From Oligoflexia bacterium (GTDB lineage: Bacteria; Bdellovibrionota_G; JALEGL01): a stretch of 64,000 nucleotides of DNA. This document shows, piece by piece, positions 35,867-43,809 of this stretch. A model generated the notes under the pieces. That model was not told the origin of the DNA and did not search any database. It saw nothing but the letters and a program-made list of their open reading frames with translations. The DNA is taken from assembly GCA_035326705.1 (NCBI GenBank), contig DAOLES010000002.1:73608-137607 (forward strand), in the 5' to 3' direction. The first letter of the stretch is position 1. Each line of letters opens with the position of its first letter. The translations under genes were made by a program, and so were the position numbers.

Positions 35867-36226
35867 CTAAGGTGTAAAGCAACTTAATCCAAGAGATATA
35901 TTTTGCTCATTAATTATTTTAAGTTGCTTTGGGCTGTATTCCCAATTGCATTGATCAACATATTCAAGGTGTAAAGTTAAAGAAATCTCCTCAATCCTCA
36001 GGGCTTTTTTATTTAAATGGTTTGTAATAAAATTAAGGGTTGTTTCTAAGCTATCTGAGTTATTTGATGTACTATGAACATTGATCTATAGTCTTGTGTT
36101 GTTATTATAAGAAGCAAAATGAGACAGGTGAAATTCTTTTTCATACAACTCAACAAGCGATTTAAGCGTAGAATAATTGATAGCGTTTCCACTAAAATAA
36201 CAGATGGTAAAGTTATCTTTGATCAT
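35867..36226 (-). pseudogene. DUF4279-like gene interrupted by an in-frame TAG
   Basis: Reading from ATG at 36226 gives 46 codons (MIKDNFTICYFSGNAINYS...), a TAG at 36086-36088, then 72 further codons in the same frame ending LGLSCFTP and TAG at 35867-35869. Both halves look coding, and no other frame is open. The second half (NWEYSPKQLKIINEQNISLG) resembles the end of DUF4279 proteins, where a strand is followed by LSPELLxxLxxLGLSL. Either a single nonsense mutation or readthrough explains it. It lies downstream of leucine dehydrogenase on the same strand. Confidence 0.6.
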
Positions 36227-36276
36227 AAATGATTTGAATCTTTTAGCTTTTCGAAAAAGAACTAAAATTCAAAACG

Positions 36277-37374
36277 CTAGCCATAAATTCGTTCTTTGGC
36301 CATGGTGATGGCAATTTTTGCTGTATCTTGGTTTTCTTGTTTTGAGCGGTTTAAAATAGTCAATACTGTGTCATGAATTTGATGGGTTTTGGCTTTGGCT
36401 GCCGTTTCATCATAGCCATGGCGTTCTTGATCAACATTAATTAAACCACCGGCATTAATCACAAAATCAGGCGCATATACAATATTTTTCTCAAATAAAA
36501 GTTCAGAAATGGCAGGACTTTCTAATTGATTGTTGGCCGCGCCAGCAACAATTGGGGTATTGAGTTGCGGTACAATTTCTTCGGTAATAATGCCACCTAA
36601 AGCGCAAGGCGCTAAAACATCACATTCTACAGTAAGAATATCATCTAAAGTAGTTGCTTGCGCATTGAACTCTTGTTTACAGCGTTCAATACGTTTTTCA
36701 TTGATGTCCGTAACAATGAGTTTTGCCCCTGCTTCATGCAGTAATTTTGCTAAAGGGTAACCTACATGTCCTAGGCCCTGAATGGCAATGCGTTTACCCG
36801 TAAGATCTGAGGAACCAAATTGAAAGGCTACACTGGCCAAAATACCTCTATACACACCGTAAGCGGTCATGGGCGAAGGGTCACCTGAACCACCAAAAGC
36901 AGGAGGTGCCCCGGTAACGTGATTGGTTTCTGATTTTACAGCAATCATGTCTTCATCAGAAGTGCCAGAGTCAACCGATGTAATATATTTACCATTGAGA
37001 CGTTCAACAAAGCGACCAAAAGATTTAAGTACCGCTTCATTTTTGTCAGTTTCTGGGTTGCCAATAAGCACTGATTTTCCGCCACCTAAAGATAAACCCG
37101 CAATTGCAGCTTTGTATGACATGGCTTTGGATAAGCGCAGAACATCGTTTAATGCGCTGGATTCATCTTTGTAAGGGTAAAAACGTAAACCGCCCAAAGC
37201 AGGTCCTAAAGTAGTACTATGTATTGCAATAATGGCTTTAGCCCCAGAGTCTTTGTCATAAAAATAGTTAATGTGTTCGTAATTTTTTTCTTGCATGAGC
37301 GACATGATGTTGCTCGTAGGCGTGGAGGAAAAATCTTGTTTCATTGCCATGATGTCTACGAGATAACTGCGCAT
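36277..37374 (-). CDS. leucine dehydrogenase (Glu/Leu/Phe/Val dehydrogenase family)
   Basis: 365 residues. The catalytic lysine region is LSLGGGKSVLIGNP, the substrate-loop TLGPALGGLRF is intact, and the NAD domain has GKRIAIQGLGHVGYPLA with Asp in VTDIN. APCALGG and AGAANNQL complete the family pattern. It oxidatively deaminates leucine or related amino acids to 2-keto acids, or the reverse. Family members begin near MxxFxYMExYDYE, matching MSLMQEKNYEHINYF at residue 24, so a start near 37305 is possible. No ribosome site settles it. Confidence 0.9.
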   Translation of the reverse strand: MRSYLVDIMAMKQDFSSTPTSNIMSLMQEKNYEHINYFYDKDSGAKAIIAIHSTTLGPALGGLRFYPYKDESSALNDVLRLSKAMSYKAAIAGLSLGGGKSVLIGNPETDKNEAVLKSFGRFVERLNGKYITSVDSGTSDEDMIAVKSETNHVTGAPPAFGGSGDPSPMTAYGVYRGILASVAFQFGSSDLTGKRIAIQGLGHVGYPLAKLLHEAGAKLIVTDINEKRIERCKQEFNAQATTLDDILTVECDVLAPCALGGIITEEIVPQLNTPIVAGAANNQLESPAISELLFEKNIVYAPDFVINAGGLINVDQERHGYDETAAKAKTHQIHDTVLTILNRSKQENQDTAKIAITMAKERIYG

Positions 37375-37393
37375 GAGTCAAGGCAAGGACGAT

Positions 37394-38098
37394 TTATTTT
37401 AAAATTAAAGAACCATAAGAATGGACCAGTTGCGCTGCTAAGTATTGGGTATTATTAGGGTCACTGGATCGTCTTCTGCGCAAGTAGCTATTGAGAATGC
37501 TTTTGTTACTATCTTTATGTTGGTTTTCAAAACCACTGTTTAAATAAGATTTACGGACTCTGCCATTGATGTGATGTAAGAATGTAACTTGACCGTCATT
37601 GCTTATGCTTTCAACAATGCCAACATGACTTAATGGGTCATTGAGTTTTCCGTCACCGTTGCGGTCATAAGTGTCAGAGAAAAAGATGAGGTCGCCCATT
37701 TTGGGGAATTGATCTTTGTCCAAAATAAAACCGTTTTTTTCAATAAACTGATAAAGAATAGAAACCCCATTGCCTTTAACATTTTGTATTCTAGCGTATT
37801 TTTTAGTGAGTAAGCCATTGCGATGCAAGATACTGGCAATATAACCACTGCAGTCATGTGAAAAACTTGCGTCTTCAAATTGGTAAGATCTTGATCTTTT
37901 TAATTGATAGGCATCTGCTACCAGGCGTCTACGTTTAGTGCCATCAGAATGACTGTCCCAAAGCATGTTATTTTTTTTCAAGGTTTTGTGACATGCACTG
38001 CTTGAAAAAATAAAAACAAGACACAAAAAAAACAAGCTCACATTTTTTAAACTATACTTTTTCTGGTTTGGGTTTATTGTGTCTAAATTAAATGGCAT
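37394..38098 (-). CDS. NlpC/P60-family lipoprotein with calcium-loop-like insertion
   Basis: 234 residues, signal peptide ending in lipobox SSAC. The catalytic Cys is in FSHDCSGYIASILHRNG and the His in LSHVGIVES, with a further His pair in FLHHING, as in NlpC/P60 cysteine peptidases that cut peptidoglycan stem peptides. Between them GDLIFFSDTYDRNGDGKLND carries an EF-hand-like DxNxDG loop just before the catalytic His. AAGGGTAT precedes the ATG. Calcium dependence is inference. Confidence 0.85.
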   Translation of the reverse strand: MPFNLDTINPNQKKYSLKNVSLFFLCLVFIFSSSACHKTLKKNNMLWDSHSDGTKRRRLVADAYQLKRSRSYQFEDASFSHDCSGYIASILHRNGLLTKKYARIQNVKGNGVSILYQFIEKNGFILDKDQFPKMGDLIFFSDTYDRNGDGKLNDPLSHVGIVESISNDGQVTFLHHINGRVRKSYLNSGFENQHKDSNKSILNSYLRRRRSSDPNNTQYLAAQLVHSYGSLILK

Positions 38099-38192
38099 AT
38101 ACCCTTAAGATTATCACGAATAAAAAAAACTAAAAGTTAAAAAATACTTACTTGACATGATGATTGTTTAAAGTGTTTAAGCTAATATTCAA

Positions 38193-39899
38193 ATGACCCC
38201 ATTTAAAGAAATTGTTAAAAAAAGTCTGGTTGAACATTTGCAGTTGGACAGTAGTGTTCTTGAAGAGCTTTTAGAAAAGCCGCAAAACCCTGAACACGGG
38301 CACTTATCTTTACCTTGTTTTATTTGGGCAAAAACACTTAAAAAAGCACCAAACCTTGTTGCGCAAGAATTTTGTCAAAAACTAGAGCAAGTAACTTTAG
38401 ACGAGCAAATACAAAGTGTCACAGCGATTGGTCCATATCTAAATTTTAAGCAAAATCAGATTTTATTGGCACAAGATTTATTAAAAACAATCTTAAAAAA
38501 AGGAACAGGCTTTGCTAAAAAAACTTTAAGCAATTCACCTTCAGTGGTTTTAGAGTTTTCTAGTCCAAACATTGCAAAGCCCTTGTCCATTGGACATTTA
38601 AGAACAACCAATATTGGTGCATGTTTATCCAGAGTTTTTAAACATCAGGGTTGGAGTGTGATTCGTATTAACCATTTGGGAGATTGGGGAACCCAATTTG
38701 GTAAAGTGATGTTGGCTTTTAGATTATGGGGAAATGCACAAGATTTGGAAAAACACCCTATTGATACTTTGTACAAATTGTATGTAAAGTTTCATGAGGA
38801 AGAAAAAAATGATCCAAGTTTAGCGGATCAGGCAAGAGAATGGTTTACAAAACTAGAACGTTCAGATGAAACAGCTAAAGAATTATGGCAATGGTTTAAG
38901 GATATTTCTTTAAAAGAACTCAACACAATTTACCATGAGTTGGGGGTTGAGTTTGACCATGTTTGGGGCGAAAGTTTTTATGTAGATATGCTTGATGATT
39001 TGATTGCAGATTTAAAACAAAAAAAATTATTAAAAGACAGCCAAGATGCCAAAATTGTTGATTTAAAAGAGTACAATTTAGGGGTCAGTGTTATACAAAA
39101 AAAAGATGAGAGCTCTTTGTACATGACCCGTGATTTGGCGGCGGCACAGTACAGGTACCAACAGTTCAATTTTGATCAAATGCTTTATGTGGTTGGCAAT
39201 CCGCAAAAATTGCATTTTCAGCAGCTATTTAAGATATTAGAGCTTTTAGGCTGTGATTTTGTTGATAAATGCCATCACATTGCTTATGGCCATGTGGATT
39301 TTGGCCATGAAAAAATGTCTACCCGCAAAGGCAATATCGTTTTACTCAAAGATGTCTTGCAGCAGGCTAAAGAAAGAGCTTTGAAAGTTATTGAAGAAAA
39401 AAATAGTACTCTGGAAAATAAGCAAGATGTTGCTAACGCTGTGGGGGTAGGAGCGGTTTTGTTTGCTGATCTAAACGCCAAACTGGCGCGAGACGTAAAA
39501 TTTACCTGGGATGAGATTTTAAACTTTGAAGGTGAAACGGGCCCATACTTGCAGTACGGTTTGGTTAGAGCCAAGTCAGTTTTGGAAAAGTATAATGGTA
39601 GATGGACGGATCAAATAGACATTAACTCTATTGAAACAACTGAAGAACAAAGTTTGTTGCAAAGCCTTAATGATTACCCGCAAATTTTGGACAAAACACT
39701 TCATGAAAAAGAGCCATTTTATTTGGCACAATATGCCTTAGAATTGGTTAAACAATTTAATCGTTTTTACACCAAATGCAGAGTTTTAGATGCTCCAAAG
39801 GAGCAAAAATATTTTAGATTGTGTTTGGTTAAGAGTACAACCATAGTTTTAGAGGCCAGTTTAAAGCTTTTGGGGTTGCCCATAGTCGAAAAAATGTAA
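38193..39899 (+). CDS. argS: arginyl-tRNA synthetase
   Basis: 568 residues, normal length. N-terminal ArgRS additional domain, then the class I HIGH-type motif in FSSPNIAKPLSIGHLRTTNIG and the KMSKS-equivalent HEKMSTRKGN. The anticodon-binding DALR-like domain ends the protein (YALELVKQFNRFYTKCRVL). It charges tRNA-Arg. Monocistronic, with a hairpin downstream. Confidence 0.97.
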   Translation: MTPFKEIVKKSLVEHLQLDSSVLEELLEKPQNPEHGHLSLPCFIWAKTLKKAPNLVAQEFCQKLEQVTLDEQIQSVTAIGPYLNFKQNQILLAQDLLKTILKKGTGFAKKTLSNSPSVVLEFSSPNIAKPLSIGHLRTTNIGACLSRVFKHQGWSVIRINHLGDWGTQFGKVMLAFRLWGNAQDLEKHPIDTLYKLYVKFHEEEKNDPSLADQAREWFTKLERSDETAKELWQWFKDISLKELNTIYHELGVEFDHVWGESFYVDMLDDLIADLKQKKLLKDSQDAKIVDLKEYNLGVSVIQKKDESSLYMTRDLAAAQYRYQQFNFDQMLYVVGNPQKLHFQQLFKILELLGCDFVDKCHHIAYGHVDFGHEKMSTRKGNIVLLKDVLQQAKERALKVIEEKNSTLENKQDVANAVGVGAVLFADLNAKLARDVKFTWDEILNFEGETGPYLQYGLVRAKSVLEKYNGRWTDQIDINSIETTEEQSLLQSLNDYPQILDKTLHEKEPFYLAQYALELVKQFNRFYTKCRVLDAPKEQKYFRLCLVKSTTIVLEASLKLLGLPIVEKM

Positions 39900-39902
39900 A
39901 CT

Positions 39903-39937
39903 CACAGCTTTAAACTTACCAATCATTTAAAGCTGTG
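39903..39937. terminator. 12-bp stem hairpin after argS
   Basis: CACAGCTTTAAA (39903-39914) pairs perfectly with TTTAAAGCTGTG (39926-39937) across an 11-base loop, between convergent argS and a 63-residue gene. There is no T-run directly after it on the plus strand. On the minus strand a TTTTTT run follows within about 15 bases. A terminator or mRNA-end stabiliser. Confidence 0.55.
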
Positions 39938-39959
39938 GATTAATGTATAAAATTAATTT

Positions 39960-40151
39960 TTAGAGTAAACGGTTTTTCACTCTCCGATTTCTATAAGCAG
40001 CATAAGCAGCTGGATCTTTAATGAAAGGGTTACGTTTTTTTTGCTGACGATCAACCGGACTTTCAAAAATTTCCGCGTCATCAAACTGCGAGTTTTCTGC
40101 TTTTAATTTATCTAAGTCTACATTCTTTACACTATCTTTTTCTTTACTCAT
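39960..40151 (-). CDS. small charged protein of unknown function
   Basis: 63 residues from the ATG at 40151, which has AAGGAG seven bases upstream; a GTG two codons earlier would sit on that site. No signal peptide. An acidic/Lys-rich first half leads to the C-terminal RQQKKRNPFIKDPAAYAAYR and a basic end. I know no family. The strong ribosome site argues that it is expressed. Confidence 0.65.
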   Translation of the reverse strand: MSKEKDSVKNVDLDKLKAENSQFDDAEIFESPVDRQQKKRNPFIKDPAAYAAYRNRRVKNRLL

Positions 40152-40341
40152 ATTCACTCCTTAAATGCCCCCTTGCGGACATTAAAGCAAAAAACAACTA
40201 AAAAATCAAACACTGTTTTTTTAAAAAAACACTTTATAATCAATAATTTAAGCTTTGCGTTGTAAAAAGAAACTAAAAAAATAACGCAAAACATCATTTT
40301 GTTTGTAGATAAAGTTAAATCATTTAACCTAGATTATTGGT

Positions 40342-41757
40342 TTATTGACCTTTTTTTTGTAAAACACTTTGCCAATAATGAATATTAGCAAACAGCGCCT
40401 GTATTGTTACATTTAGATCTTCAATATACTGTTCCAAAGGAGGATCAGTTAGGTTGTAGCATAACGTGCTATAGTTTCTTCTTAGTACAATGGCGAGCAT
40501 TGGGATGCCCCTATTATGCATGTATAGTTCTGGCATACCAGGCATAAGTTCATTTAAAATCAATGGCTCATAACCATTGTATTCGTTAGCATTAATGGCT
40601 TGGTGAATATATTCAGCAATTGTTCTGGGATCTTGGTCATCAAGATGAAAAATACCTCCGTTGTCTATAGCAGAATGTAAAGAAACAATATTATTGAATG
40701 TAATTTTAGGGTGATTGTTTGCAACTAAATTAATTAAAGCTTGGGTCTCAGCTTCACTGTTTTCTGTGCCTCTATAAATATCAGAGTTAGGGTCATCAGA
40801 AAAAGTAGGATTACCATTGTTAAATGTTTCATCGTCATCTGGGTAGCTTTGATCATTGTAAAATCTAAAGTCTTGGGAGCATTGTGGGTCAAAAAAATTA
40901 CGGTCTATATCAACACCAAAACCATTTATGGTTTCTCCATTTTTAGTCTGGTTGGATACTGGGCGTCTATTTTTTCTCCACACTTCATTGTGTGTATTGG
41001 CATAAACAAATCCGTCAGGGTTTAAAATGGGGATAAACCAGACGGCAGTATTACAGTATTGTTGGGGGTTAACAGTTAACTGGTGTAAAAATTCTAGCAT
41101 AGAATAAAGGTTAGACATTACTGTAGATCTTTCTCTAGCATGGGCTAAAGATACCCAAACAAGATTGATATTTGCAATGCTATTGGGGCACGCAATTTTA
41201 TAAGCATAAATTGGTCGTTTTTCATAGCTGGTGCCAAGTTGAATTGTTTCAATGAGTTGTGGGTACTCTTGATTTAAAAAATGTTGGATAAAATACTCAA
41301 TTTGCTGATACAAGGAGAAGAGCAAATAATGTTCAAGACGAGAAAAAAACTCTGCTGAATGTTCGTAATCACTATGAAGCTCAAATTCTCTAACGTGAGA
41401 AAGGCTTCGGCCTATAGTTAAATCATAGGTAATTCTTTTATTCCTTACAGATTCTCTGATTTCCATTAGTGCAAATGGGTCTATGAAATAGGTAGGACTA
41501 CCCTTTACTTGACTATATGTATTATTTTCATCTTTTTGAGCAAATCCCCAAAATATGATGTTGCTATTTGAATCAAGTGAAATATACACGAGTTGATTTC
41601 TACCATCATCAAAATTTACTGTAGCAAAAAAAGTTTTTGTACTTGATTGGATAAAAAAGGGATTAAAACTGTCCCATTCAGGTAAAGCTTCACTGGCAAA
41701 GCCAGTGTGAACAATAAAAATTATAAATAAACTTATTTTTTGTATCCATCTCCACAT
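40342..41757 (-). CDS. exported M14 carboxypeptidase-like protein, catalytic Glu apparently replaced
   Basis: 471 residues with a signal peptide (cleavage near HTGFAS). M14 features: zinc-binding HARE at about residue 211, IPILNPDGFVYAN, EVWRKNRR, GVDIDRNF (substrate-binding Asn-Arg) and the third zinc ligand in VSLHSA. In carboxypeptidase A the catalytic Glu sits in FTFELR; the matching C-terminal segment here is MLAIVLRRN, with Val in place of Glu. It may bind rather than cut its ligand, or use another residue. It is periplasmic or secreted, unlike the cytoplasmic M14 protein at 24011. Confidence 0.8.
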   Translation of the reverse strand: MWRWIQKISLFIIFIVHTGFASEALPEWDSFNPFFIQSSTKTFFATVNFDDGRNQLVYISLDSNSNIIFWGFAQKDENNTYSQVKGSPTYFIDPFALMEIRESVRNKRITYDLTIGRSLSHVREFELHSDYEHSAEFFSRLEHYLLFSLYQQIEYFIQHFLNQEYPQLIETIQLGTSYEKRPIYAYKIACPNSIANINLVWVSLAHARERSTVMSNLYSMLEFLHQLTVNPQQYCNTAVWFIPILNPDGFVYANTHNEVWRKNRRPVSNQTKNGETINGFGVDIDRNFFDPQCSQDFRFYNDQSYPDDDETFNNGNPTFSDDPNSDIYRGTENSEAETQALINLVANNHPKITFNNIVSLHSAIDNGGIFHLDDQDPRTIAEYIHQAINANEYNGYEPLILNELMPGMPELYMHNRGIPMLAIVLRRNYSTLCYNLTDPPLEQYIEDLNVTIQALFANIHYWQSVLQKKGQ

Positions 41758-41810
41758 ATAGTTGCGTAAGTAGCATAATGCTAAGCAGCAATCAATAGGT
41801 TTTATAATAA

Positions 41811-41845
41811 AAAAAGCCCGGTAGGTTTTTATCTGCCGGGCTTTT
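41811..41845. terminator. rho-independent terminator
   Basis: AAGCCCGGtAG pairs with CTGCCGGGCTT around a short T-rich loop. On the minus strand it is followed by a TTTTTTT run, 22 bases after the stop of the CpxP-like gene; on the plus strand by TTTT. Mainly for the minus-strand gene. Confidence 0.8.
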
Positions 41846-41866
41846 AAACGTTAATATTAAATGGAT

Positions 41867-42463
41867 TTATTTCTTTTTTTTATGTTTCTTGTGCTTTTTT
41901 TTGCCAGATTTTTTTTGACTTTTTTCTGGTGCCTCACTTTTTAACATTTCCCAAACTTTTTTGTTTTGTTCCTCTGTTAATACTTTTGATGAGGTGTGTT
42001 GGTGCATTAAGTTATGTTCAACTTTTTGTGCTTTTAACGCCCCTACTTTTTGGGCATGCTCTTTGATTTGCGCTTCTGTTAGCTTCTTGTCATGAATTTT
42101 TTGTGCAAAGTCGTCATGCAACTCTTTCCATTCTTTATGCAATTGATCTTGCTTTTTTTCATAGCTTTTTTGCTGATCTTCAAGCGTTTTGACTTGTTTT
42201 TTATCCAGACCAAGTTCTTTTGCATGGCTCAAGTAAAATTGGGTGTGGTCCATTTTTTTCTTGGCCCAATGATGCTTCTTGTATTTTGCTTTGCAGTGCG
42301 CACAAGCATCTTGTTTATTGGTGTCACAGGCTTTACCTTCACAGGCTTTGGCAGATTCTGAACCGCAATCGCAGGCTGCTTGTGTGTGGTTGTCTGCCAT
42401 GACGACAGTATTATAGTTAAAGGTTAGTCCTAGTAAGATGAGTATTAAATATATTTTTTTCAT
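41867..42463 (-). CDS. CpxP/Spy-like periplasmic protein with Cys-rich N-terminus
   Basis: 198 residues from the ATG at 42463, where a signal peptide begins (MKKIYLILILLGLTF); an upstream start would extend it by 12 residues. After the signal lies a cysteine cluster (ACDCGSESAKACEGKACD, then DACAHCKAKYKKHHW) with six or seven Cys and nearby His. The rest is helical and charged, with KELGLDKKQVKTLEDQ and KVLTEEQNKKVWEML, the LTxxQ-type repeats of CpxP/Spy chaperones. The tail is poly-Lys/His. Metal binding plus periplasmic chaperone-like activity is a fair inference. Divergent from lipB. Confidence 0.75.
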   Translation of the reverse strand: MKKIYLILILLGLTFNYNTVVMADNHTQAACDCGSESAKACEGKACDTNKQDACAHCKAKYKKHHWAKKKMDHTQFYLSHAKELGLDKKQVKTLEDQQKSYEKKQDQLHKEWKELHDDFAQKIHDKKLTEAQIKEHAQKVGALKAQKVEHNLMHQHTSSKVLTEEQNKKVWEMLKSEAPEKSQKKSGKKKHKKHKKKK

Positions 42464-42526
42464 ACTTACTATTTTTGTGGCAATAGCCAAAATAGTCAAG
42501 TTTTGTTATATCCAAGCACTAAAGTT

Positions 42527-43180
42527 ATGCAGACATACAACTACCAAATCATTCAAAATAAAAGTTACAATGAAATTCTTGCTTTGCAAAATCAAATTAG
42601 AGATGGAATCATCAATGAAGCTAGACCAGGAAAGATTCTGATGGTTGAACATCAACCGTGCATTACCTTTGGCAGAGCAGAAAAAGGTGAGAATTTAAAA
42701 CATAGTTTTTCTTGGTTAGAAAAACAGGGTTTTGAATTGGCACAAATTAACCGCGGTGGAAAAATCACCTACCATGGCCCCGGTCAATTGGTTTTATACC
42801 CTATTGTCAATATGAAAGACTTTTCAATGGGCGTAAAGCAGTTTGTCTGTGGTTTAGAAAAAGTGATGATTCATGTGTGTCAGCAATATGGAGTTAAAGC
42901 GCAAAGAAAAGAAGGGTTTCCTGGGGCATGGGTCAATGAGCAAAAAAAACTGGGTTCTGTGGGGATTCATGTGCGTAAGATGGTGAGCATGCATGGCTTT
43001 TCATTGAATATTAATCCAAATTTAAGTCATTTTGATGTGATGTTACCCTGTGGTTTAGATGGCGTACAGATGACCTCCTTGGCCAAGGAAACAGGCAATG
43101 ACTTGGACTTTAAAACCTGTTTTGACCGGGCAAAAAGTGCTTTTGAAGAGGTTTTTTCTTGTAAGCTCACAAAGAGCTAG
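42527..43180 (+). CDS. lipB: lipoyl(octanoyl) transferase LipB
   Basis: 217 residues from the ATG at 42527, preferred over a TTG eight codons upstream; neither has a good ribosome site. Motifs: RGGKITYHGPGQLVLYPI (about 75-92), GSVGIHVRKMVSMHGFSLNI with the active-site Lys replaced or shifted relative to E. coli, and LPCGLDG with the catalytic-type Cys. It transfers octanoyl groups from acyl carrier protein to lipoyl domains. Its last 12 codons are repeated 184 bases downstream beyond a hairpin element. Confidence 0.93.
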   Translation: MQTYNYQIIQNKSYNEILALQNQIRDGIINEARPGKILMVEHQPCITFGRAEKGENLKHSFSWLEKQGFELAQINRGGKITYHGPGQLVLYPIVNMKDFSMGVKQFVCGLEKVMIHVCQQYGVKAQRKEGFPGAWVNEQKKLGSVGIHVRKMVSMHGFSLNINPNLSHFDVMLPCGLDGVQMTSLAKETGNDLDFKTCFDRAKSAFEEVFSCKLTKS

Positions 43181-43222
43181 TAATAGTAAATATTAGCTAA
43201 GTTATTGAGCTAAGGTAATATG
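43145..43222 (+). repeat. lipB 3'-end direct repeat, first copy
   Basis: Pairs with 43329-43406. The coding part (43145-43180, twelve codons including stop) is identical in both copies. The 42 bases after the stop match at about 32 positions. The first copy is the functional end of lipB. Confidence 0.8.
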
Positions 43223-43242
43223 TGAGGGCATTTTACATGACC

Positions 43243-43328
43243 GAGCACACAGGAGCGAAGAAACAAAAACGATGTTTTTGTTTCTGAGAGGGACGTGAGG
43301 GCCTCTTAAGAAAAAGAGCGTAGCGAGA
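43243..43328. repeat. double-hairpin repeat element, copy B
   Basis: 86 bases, the same length as copy A. It starts GAGCACACAGGAG, then a perfect 11-bp hairpin (GAAACAAAAAC at 43260, loop GAT, GTTTTTGTTTC at 43274), a second stem AGAGG/CCTCT with the same CGTGAG loop segment as copy A, and ends AGCGTAGCGAGAG. It lies between the two copies of the lipB 3' end. Confidence 0.75.
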
Positions 43329-43406
43329 GAAGAGGTTTTTTCTTGTAAGCTCACAAAGAGCTAGTGATAGTAAGTTTTAGCGGAGTTATTAAGTTGACGT
43401 GTTATG
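43329..43406 (+). pseudogene. duplicated 3' end of lipB
   Basis: Repeats the last twelve codons of lipB exactly (43329-43364), then a diverged version of the following sequence. There is no start or upstream coding part. It begins at a codon boundary directly after the element's AGCGAGA end, mirroring the arrangement after the gldG-like gene. Confidence 0.8.
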
Positions 43407-43616
43407 AACACAAAAAAGTTTTCTACTGGCTCAAACAATGGGTAGCAAAGCTACCCAAACTCGCCATACGAAAATCTTTTTTATGCTCAAACATTTTGAA
43501 AATGAAAAACCGGAAGAGAGGCCATGTGCTGACTCTGACCTGGGTGGCGCCACGATAAACTGGCAAAAGAAGCTAAGGCTGCCATAGGAAAAGAAGGTTT
43601 ATCCTGAATTTTCCCC
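43407..43616. other. non-coding region of raised GC before hisS
   Basis: No credible gene in six frames. It contains a small hairpin (GGTAGC-aaa-GCTACC, 43441-43455) and the palindrome GTGGCGCCAC (43543-43552). By my count 32 of 60 bases at 43501-43560 are G or C, well above the surrounding sequence. It may be a structured RNA or decayed foreign DNA; no known RNA family was recognised. Confidence 0.4.
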
Positions 43617-43682
43617 GGGTGGGATGAATTGGCCAAAAACGACGTTTTTTTAGACATTCTTGTGAGGAACGAACTAGAATGT
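43617..43682. repeat. double-hairpin repeat, variant C
   Basis: Begins GGGTGGGATGAATT, shared exactly with variant D. A short AAAAAC-gac-GTTTTT hairpin follows (43635-43649), then ACATTCT/AGAATGT (43655-43661 and 43676-43682) enclosing GTGAGGAACGAAC. The order, an A/T hairpin and then a second hairpin with a GTGAG loop, resembles copies A and B. Confidence 0.5.
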
Positions 43683-43722
43683 TTTATGCAAAGCCGTTCA
43701 AGAAGGGGCGGGCCCTGCATAA

Positions 43723-43753
43723 GCAACTGTAAGACACAAGGTCTAACAGTTGC
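43723..43753. repeat. hairpin in the hisS upstream region
   Basis: GCAACTGT (43723-43730) pairs with ACAGTTGC (43746-43753). Inside, AGAC pairs with GTCT after single-A bulges on both sides. No T-run follows, so it is not a terminator. Confidence 0.5.
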
Positions 43754-43809
43754 TAAAGATCCCCCTTAAAAGGAAACTAAAGAGGCTAGATTTTATATCG
43801 TGGCCGACT

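Noticed and set aside
43487..43726. 79-codon minus-strand ORF before hisS
   Set aside because: Composition is unlike neighbouring genes (Ser/Pro-rich) and it runs through hairpin repeats; no domain or ribosome site.
43723..43753. Integron attC-like site
   Set aside because: The TCTAACAGTTGC end is suggestive, but there is no paired R-box layout, no cassette and no integrase in the window.
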